In this document: positions 38,903-42,539 of the stretch, in pieces
Position numbering within the stretch: position 1 is the stretch's first letter
How the letters are laid out: each line of letters opens with the position of its first letter
Virus record (IMG/VR): IMGVR_UViG_3300020442_001730
Location: 1 to 42,539 of that record
Source: a virus
DNA length: 42,539 bases
Direction: 5' to 3' (one strand)
Position numbers and translations under genes: made by a program
Notes under the pieces: generated by a model
The model's input: only the letters and a program-made list of their open reading frames with translations
What the model was told of the DNA's origin: nothing
Databases searched by the model: none

Positions 38903-38965
38903 ATGTAGTATTATATTATAAATGTAGTACTACGTTTTTTTTTAAACCATTATAAAGAATATTAA

Positions 38966-38993
38966 TATTAGTGATGTTGAAATGCAACCATTA
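38966..38993 (+). pseudogene. Diverged copy of the start of the zinc-knuckle gene
   Basis: Twenty-six of 28 bases match 29313-29340, the codons for ISDIEMEPL of the zinc-knuckle gene. The copy reads ISDVEMQPL in frame, but has no start codon and soon meets a stop. It is therefore a remnant of a related gene, or of recombination between the early block and this region. The two substitutions in protein terms are conservative. Confidence 0.6.
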
Positions 38994-39022
38994 TTTTTTG
39001 TTTAAATTATATAAAATAATTG

Positions 39023-39065
39023 TTGTAACTTATTATTAGTAATAGTAGGATATGAGTGTTACTAA
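39023..39065 (+). promoter_or_regulatory. Predicted promoter with TTAGTAA operator
   Basis: TTGTAA (39023-39028), 17 bases and TAGGAT (39046-39051) form a modest sigma-70 type promoter 33 bases before the annealing-protein start. TTAGTAA (39036-39042) and TTACTAA (39059-39065) form an inverted repeat around the -10, a suitable repressor site. The boxes each match consensus at four of six positions, so the call is moderate. Confidence 0.45.
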
Positions 39066-39083
39066 CATTTATTATTAATCATT

Positions 39084-39800
39084 ATGACAACAACAACAAT
39101 AAAATCTGTTTTCGATCAGTTATCGAAAGTTAAGTTTGACTCTAAGGAAATTAAAACTAAAGGAGATTTTACATACGTTCCGTGGGCGGTAGCCCAGCGT
39201 GATGTATTTAGTTTGTTTCCTGAAACCAAAGTCACATGGGGAGATATCCGTTCTCTTAAGGACGGCACATGTCTGGTCAAAACGACTGTTGAAATTGCTG
39301 GAGTAGTTAAGGAACAAGAATTACCTGTCCAAAACTATCGATGCCAATCACTACAAAATCCTGACTGTAACGATGTCAATAAAGCTTTCCAAAGATGCTT
39401 TGTCAAAAATCTTAGTCAGTTTGGATATGGTCTTAAATTTTTCTTAGGGGAAGACCCCTTCGATTACTCTAAAGAAGGAGCAGAGCCTGATGGACAGGTA
39501 CAATCCGAAAATAAAGAGACATCTTTTCCACCAAACAAAGGTAAGCCGATTGCTGACGATGATGAAATCCTTCAGGGAGACATCTTGGAACTGGCTTCGG
39601 AAGCGGATTTGCACGGCATGGAAAAAGAAAAATTAGTTAATGCAATTAATCATTATTGCAAAAAATTTAAAGAAGAAACATTTAAAACTTTTGATGAGTT
39701 TGAAACTGCTTATAAAAAAGGACATGTAAGTGGCAACGTATCTACATTGATACGTCAGAGTTTACAAAAGTTTTTAAAGAAACATATTACACAACACTAG
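39084..39800 (+). CDS. Single-strand annealing protein (DUF1071 type)
   Basis: The 238-residue product has an N-terminal annealing domain, GDFTYVPWAVAQRDVFSLFPETKVTWGDIRSL ... CLVKTTVEIAGVVKEQELPVQNYRCQSLQNPDCNDVNKAFQRCFVKNLSQFGYGLKFFLGED. This matches DUF1071-type Rad52/Sak-like recombinases ('YL.WA.A...L......A.....................V...V.I.G.......PV.....A.......D.N.A..R...K.....GLGL..'). The rest is an acidic linker and a lysine-rich end. It pairs complementary single strands in phage recombination, working with the nuclease two genes downstream. No AGGAG precedes the ATG. Confidence 0.82.
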   Translation: MTTTTIKSVFDQLSKVKFDSKEIKTKGDFTYVPWAVAQRDVFSLFPETKVTWGDIRSLKDGTCLVKTTVEIAGVVKEQELPVQNYRCQSLQNPDCNDVNKAFQRCFVKNLSQFGYGLKFFLGEDPFDYSKEGAEPDGQVQSENKETSFPPNKGKPIADDDEILQGDILELASEADLHGMEKEKLVNAINHYCKKFKEETFKTFDEFETAYKKGHVSGNVSTLIRQSLQKFLKKHITQH

Positions 39801-39808
39801 GAGACATT

Positions 39809-40135
39809 ATGAAAAAAATGGCTGATACATTTTGTGCGGTCTATGACAATTCCGAAGCTTGGGAGCAAGCAAGTGGGAATCAAAAACAACCGCCAGCAAA
39901 AAGAGTGAAACTACATTTTAACGTAGACTTTACTTGCGACAACGGTACAGTTATTCCAAAGGGAACAGAATTGGAAAGTGGTTTGTATCCTTCTGCCGAA
40001 GGAGCAAGCTATGAATACTCTGGCAAAATTCAGAATCCTTACAAAAAAAATGGCAAGAAGTTTCAGGTTAATGCAAAGAAAGTAGAAGAGCCTAGCACAA
40101 TTAATGTTGACGATTCTGGAGTGGTTGATTTGTGA
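39809..40135 (+). CDS. Hypothetical protein between annealing protein and nuclease
   Basis: The 108-residue product, MKKMADTFCAVYDNSEAWEQASGNQKQPPAKRVKLHFNVDFTCDNGTVIPKGTELESGLYPSAEGASYEYSGKIQNPYKKNGKKFQVNAKKVEEPSTINVDDSGVVDL, looks like a small beta-rich protein with an acidic tail. The acidic C-terminus and place between SSAP and exonuclease recall single-strand binding proteins, but no OB-fold signature can be claimed. CTAGGAG precedes the ATG by 6 bases. Its stop overlaps the nuclease GTG. Confidence 0.6.
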   Translation: MKKMADTFCAVYDNSEAWEQASGNQKQPPAKRVKLHFNVDFTCDNGTVIPKGTELESGLYPSAEGASYEYSGKIQNPYKKNGKKFQVNAKKVEEPSTINVDDSGVVDL

Positions 40136-40965
40136 TCGTCACTAACGAGAAGAATCTACCTGAACCGATTGTCAAAGCAATTCAAAACGATGGTTATGAT
40201 GGACACAAGAAATCAGATATTACTGTTAGTAGTCTGATCTCGCCACCACAAATCACACATCTTCGTAGAAAGTTTCACGAATTTATTATGGTTGATGTGG
40301 AAGATAGACTCTATAGTTTGTTTGGCTCTGCCATTCACAAAGTCTTCGAACAGGCAAATTCAAAAGATATTATCGAAAAAAGATTTTACACAACCATAGA
40401 TGGTTTGAGTTTGAGTGGTCAGGTTGACCGACTCATTCCTGAAGATAATAAAATTTCGGATTGGAAATTTACAAGTGTCAATAAAGTTTTGTATGCCAAT
40501 TTCGAAGACTGGGAAAAGCAATTAAACTGTTATGCCTACCTTGCAAGACTTGATGGATATCAGATTGAAAAGCTAGAAGTCGTAGCTATATTACGAAACT
40601 GGGAGAAGATGAAGGTAAAAACTTCTAAAGATTATCCCGACAGTATGATACAAATTATAGACATTCCTGTTTGGACACAGGGAAAAGCAAAAGAGTTTAT
40701 TACAAAACGTATTGCTTTGCACAAAGAAGCTCGATCTGGCAAGGTTCAACCTTGTACAGACGAAGAAAGATGGACGAGAGAATCTGTCTGGGCTTTGATG
40801 AAAGAAGGTAGAAAGTCTGCCATTAAACTTTATAAGGATAAAAAGGAAATTCCGAAGCTTGAACCCAAGCAATTTATTCAATTCAGAAAGGGCGAATCTT
40901 TGAGGTGCGAACACTATTGTGAAGTGGCTCAGTTTTGTCCACAATATCAGAAGGAAAAAAAATGA
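40132..40965 (+). CDS. PD-(D/E)XK exonuclease with Cys cluster
   Basis: This 277-residue nuclease probably resects DNA ends for the annealing protein. Motifs are GSAIHKVFE (65-73), GQVDR (D99), ISDWKF (D110, K112) and Q130 in EKQLNCYAYL, the order of the RecB/Cas4 nuclease family. The C-terminal CEHYC...FCPQY (three Cys within about 12 residues) resembles the iron-sulphur or zinc staples of Cas4 and AddB, although the fourth Cys would have to come from elsewhere. GTG 40132 overlaps the upstream stop by 4 bases. Confidence 0.85.
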   Translation: MIVTNEKNLPEPIVKAIQNDGYDGHKKSDITVSSLISPPQITHLRRKFHEFIMVDVEDRLYSLFGSAIHKVFEQANSKDIIEKRFYTTIDGLSLSGQVDRLIPEDNKISDWKFTSVNKVLYANFEDWEKQLNCYAYLARLDGYQIEKLEVVAILRNWEKMKVKTSKDYPDSMIQIIDIPVWTQGKAKEFITKRIALHKEARSGKVQPCTDEERWTRESVWALMKEGRKSAIKLYKDKKEIPKLEPKQFIQFRKGESLRCEHYCEVAQFCPQYQKEKK

Positions 40966-41183
40966 GTATTGACGATACGAATGACACAGCAGATAGAAAA
41001 TTTACAATGTCCATCAGCGATGTAGCAGATATGTTTAGTCTGCATCCAAACACCGTTAGAAACATGGCATTGAAACAAGACATACCAAGTGTTAGAGTAG
41101 GCAGACAGTTTCGTTTTAATAAGAAAGAGTTGTTAACAAAGTTAACAAATGATTTTAAAAAAGGGCAAGCAGATGTTACTTAG
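40962..41183 (+). CDS. Excisionase-like winged-helix protein
   Basis: The 73-residue product contains FTMSISDVADMFSLHPNTVRNMALKQDIPSVRVGRQFRFNKKELLTKL, the MerR/excisionase-type HTH (HTH_17) with 'L...E.A..L.V...TV......G.IP...VGR..RF....L'. Such proteins bend DNA next to attachment sites or repress promoters. ATG 40962 overlaps the nuclease TGA. With an integrase 660 bases downstream, a role as recombination directionality factor is reasonable, though a repressor is also possible. Confidence 0.75.
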   Translation: MSIDDTNDTADRKFTMSISDVADMFSLHPNTVRNMALKQDIPSVRVGRQFRFNKKELLTKLTNDFKKGQADVT

Positions 41184-41204
41184 CATGGGTAAAAAATATT
41201 GTAA

Positions 41205-41609
41205 GTGAATTGTAGCAAGTGTGGCTCGCAAAATATTGGAACATTAGATACTCGCAAAAAATATCATAGTAGTTTTTCGCAAGTCGCTAGTAGTTTCGAA
41301 TCAGGCGAAAATATTATTCGTAAAAAGAAATGTGCTGAATGTAATCATATTTTTTTTACAAAAGAATTTTTTTTGGAAAGCCTTGAGCAAAGAGTAGTCG
41401 TTCAAAAGCCTGAAAAGAAAAAGATAAAAATTAGTAAACCTAAGCCTAAACCGAAACCGAACAAACCAAAAGTAAAAAAGAGTGTGAGTATCAAAAAGAT
41501 TAAACACGAAGCCACGGATAGCCTGTTTGATGAGGTCGAGGATTTGGAAGATCGTGTAAATCTGGATGACATAGGAAGGGAGTTAGGAATTGATTTCGGA
41601 AAAGATTAA
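41205..41609 (+). CDS. NrdR-like zinc ribbon with lysine-rich tail
   Basis: The N-terminal 60 residues (MNCSKCGSQNIGTLDTRKKYHSSFSQ...IIRKKKCAECNHIFFTKEFFLE) match the zinc ribbon of NrdR ('M.C..C......V.DTR......IRRRR.C..C..RF.T.E'), with C3, C6 and a C-x2-C pair near 46-49. The ATP-cone domain of NrdR is missing; instead there is a K/P-rich linker (KPKPKPKPNKPKVKK) and an acidic end. It may bind DNA. It starts at GTG 41205 and overlaps the next gene by 20 bases. Confidence 0.7.
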   Translation: MNCSKCGSQNIGTLDTRKKYHSSFSQVASSFESGENIIRKKKCAECNHIFFTKEFFLESLEQRVVVQKPEKKKIKISKPKPKPKPNKPKVKKSVSIKKIKHEATDSLFDEVEDLEDRVNLDDIGRELGIDFGKD

Positions 41610-41829
41610 TAGCCCAAACCATTACACAGATGGGGGAATCGAAACGATTGATTACATCAAAGCTAAGATTCCTGTCCAATCTTACAAGGATGGATGCCGT
41701 TGGCACATCCTTAAATACGCTAGTCGGGCTGGAAAAAAAGAAGGAAATAGTGAGTTACAGGACGTTCAGAAGCTAATTGTTTTTGCAAAGTATTGGGAAA
41801 AGGCTATCCTAGATAACGAACCGTCCTGA
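41590..41829 (+). CDS. DUF3310 family protein
   Basis: The 79-residue product, INSPNHYTDGGIETIDYIKAKIPVQSYKDGCRWHILKYASRAGKKEGNSELQDVQKLIVFAKYWEKAI, matches DUF3310 ('..P.HY..G.IE.ID.I........ F..G...KY..R...K...ED..K...Y.....'). The family is common in phages, includes a domain of T7 gp1.7, and is linked to nucleotide kinase activity in that case. The start is TTG 41590, overlapping the zinc-ribbon gene by 20 bases. Confidence 0.78.
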   Translation: MISEKINSPNHYTDGGIETIDYIKAKIPVQSYKDGCRWHILKYASRAGKKEGNSELQDVQKLIVFAKYWEKAILDNEPS

Positions 41830-41844
41830 GCATAAGGAGGACAT

Positions 41845-42539
41845 ATGGATAAGAATCTCAGAAAAAGAAATGGCATTTGGCAGTACCGCTTTGTAATTGA
41901 AGGCAAGACGTATCGTGGTTCTACACGATGCAAGGAGCTACAGTTCGCAAGAAAGGTATTGCACAAAGCAAAGCTCAAAGCGTATACAGAATATGCTACC
42001 AATCAGAAAGAACCGCATACTTTCGCAGAAGCTTTAGAGGAATGGCTTGAGGATAAGAATGGAAATAGAACTGTGCTAGAAAGTGCAACAAAAGGTAGGG
42101 TTTGGATACAATACTTTGAGCAGTATAGGGTAAAGTATCTTACAGACATCACACCTGATGTTGTTAGAAAGATTATCAGAGAGAAGTTTCGTAAGATAAT
42201 CTCTGCAAAAGGTACACCTTTAACCGATGCAACAATCAATAGATACATTGCGTTGCTTCGTACAGTTTTAAACTTTGCCTGTCGGGATTTACAATGGATA
42301 GACAATGTTCCACGCTTTCGTCTTGAAGCTGAAAACAACGCACGATCTCGCTATCTAAGCTTGGCTGAATACAAAAGACTCCATGCGGTTTTGCCTGAGC
42401 CTTACAAGGCTATGGCACAACTGTCTGTTGCAACTGGGTTACGTCAAGGTAATGTACTGGGATTGATGTGGGAGCAAATTGATCTAGCAAATCGAATGCT
42501 GATACTACCCTCACAGGTTATGAAAAACGGTCAACCTTT
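41845..42539 (+). CDS. int: Tyrosine-type integrase, partial (runs off right edge)
   Basis: Only 231 codons are present. The N-terminal arm-binding region (MDKNLRKRNGIWQYRFVIEGKTYRGSTRCKELQFARKVLHKAKLKAY) is followed by a core-binding SAM-like domain (about 57-155) and the start of the catalytic domain, where R200 in ATGLRQGNVLGLMWEQIDL is the first catalytic arginine. The HxxR and tyrosine motifs lie beyond the edge. AAGGAGG stands 4 bases before the ATG. It implies site-specific insertion into a host chromosome; the adjacent attP is not visible. Confidence 0.9.
   Translation, partial: MDKNLRKRNGIWQYRFVIEGKTYRGSTRCKELQFARKVLHKAKLKAYTEYATNQKEPHTFAEALEEWLEDKNGNRTVLESATKGRVWIQYFEQYRVKYLTDITPDVVRKIIREKFRKIISAKGTPLTDATINRYIALLRTVLNFACRDLQWIDNVPRFRLEAENNARSRYLSLAEYKRLHAVLPEPYKAMAQLSVATGLRQGNVLGLMWEQIDLANRMLILPSQVMKNGQP

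Larger units (their letters stand above)
38842..39083. promoter_or_regulatory. Divergent control region between replication and recombination operons
   Basis: These 242 AT-rich bases contain a 33-base perfect palindrome (38870-38902), a direct repeat ATGTAGTA (38903-38910 and 38922-38929), a diverged copy of a gene start (38966-38993), and a predicted rightward promoter with TTAGTAA inverted repeats. TATAAG at 38862-38867 on the minus side could serve as a -10, but I see no good -35 for it. It is a likely site for a repressor and perhaps for replication start. Confidence 0.6.

Noticed and set aside
38862-38925. Minus-strand TATAAT and TATAAG boxes as the primase-helicase promoter
   Set aside because: The -10-like hexamers occur in AT-rich DNA with no acceptable -35 at 16-18 bases, so the start site cannot be placed.
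42003-42338. Minus-strand ORF of 111 codons opposite the integrase
   Set aside because: It lies wholly against the integrase reading frame, which has clear family motifs; the product has low-complexity hydrophobic composition typical of an antisense shadow.
1-42539. Window as a closed circular genome
   Set aside because: Joining right end to left end would put a stop codon right after the integrase fragment, before its catalytic HxxR and Tyr; no terminal repeat is visible, so both ends appear to be cuts.
1-42539. CRISPR arrays, insertion sequences or rRNA genes
   Set aside because: No regularly spaced direct repeats, transposase motifs or rRNA-like blocks were seen on reading the window.

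Overview
The window looks like most of the genome of a tailed, short-tailed (podovirus-type) double-stranded DNA phage, cut inside a gene at both ends: a small ORF runs off the left edge and a tyrosine integrase runs off the right edge. Base composition is AT-rich throughout. The small tail proteins, the fibre N-termini and the basic proteins near the terminase resemble those I associate with marine phages, so an uncultured marine phage is likely. The host cannot be read from the sequence. An integrase and an excisionase-like gene suggest a temperate phage, but no CI-type repressor, attP site, DNA polymerase or RNA polymerase is visible here.

There are four transcription blocks. (1) 1-26330, minus strand, is the late block, read from right to left: small membrane protein, putative small terminase, small basic proteins, large terminase, lysis cassette (XhlA-like, coiled-coil membrane protein, holin, M15 endolysin), portal, scaffold, major capsid, two head-tail adaptor-like proteins, a fibre and tail cluster including a 990-residue glycine-rich fibre, a 970-residue tail nozzle-like protein, a GNAT-fold protein and an ejection-type internal virion protein. 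(2) 26619-35270, plus strand, holds about 25 mostly small, tightly coupled genes of unknown function. Recognisable ones are DUF6876-like, DUF6891-like, GP88 and DUF932 proteins and several zinc-knuckle proteins; this is probably the early, host-takeover block. (3) 38841-35521, minus strand, is a replication and resolution operon: primase-helicase, DUF1364-like protein, RusA resolvase, and a terminal protein that may be an antiterminator. (4) 39084 to the right end, plus strand, is a recombination and integration operon: DUF1071 annealing protein, PD-(D/E)XK nuclease, excisionase-like protein, NrdR-like zinc ribbon, DUF3310 protein and integrase.

The most unusual content lies between genes of block 2. 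Three copies of a composite element occur. Each has a strong stem-loop just after a stop codon, then exactly 29 or 30 bases, then a near-identical 18-base box (YTCACACTATTYCCACAA). Three further hairpins end in the same TTTTTCTATTA tail. The third composite element leads into a region of about 150 bases (35348-35494) with nested perfect inverted repeats, a candidate structured RNA or complex operator or terminator. The 242-base divergent region before the recombination operon holds a 33-base perfect palindrome, a diverged copy of the start of a block 2 gene, and an inverted TTAGTAA operator around a predicted -10 box.

Functions below are assigned from motifs and gene order read by eye. No database search was possible.
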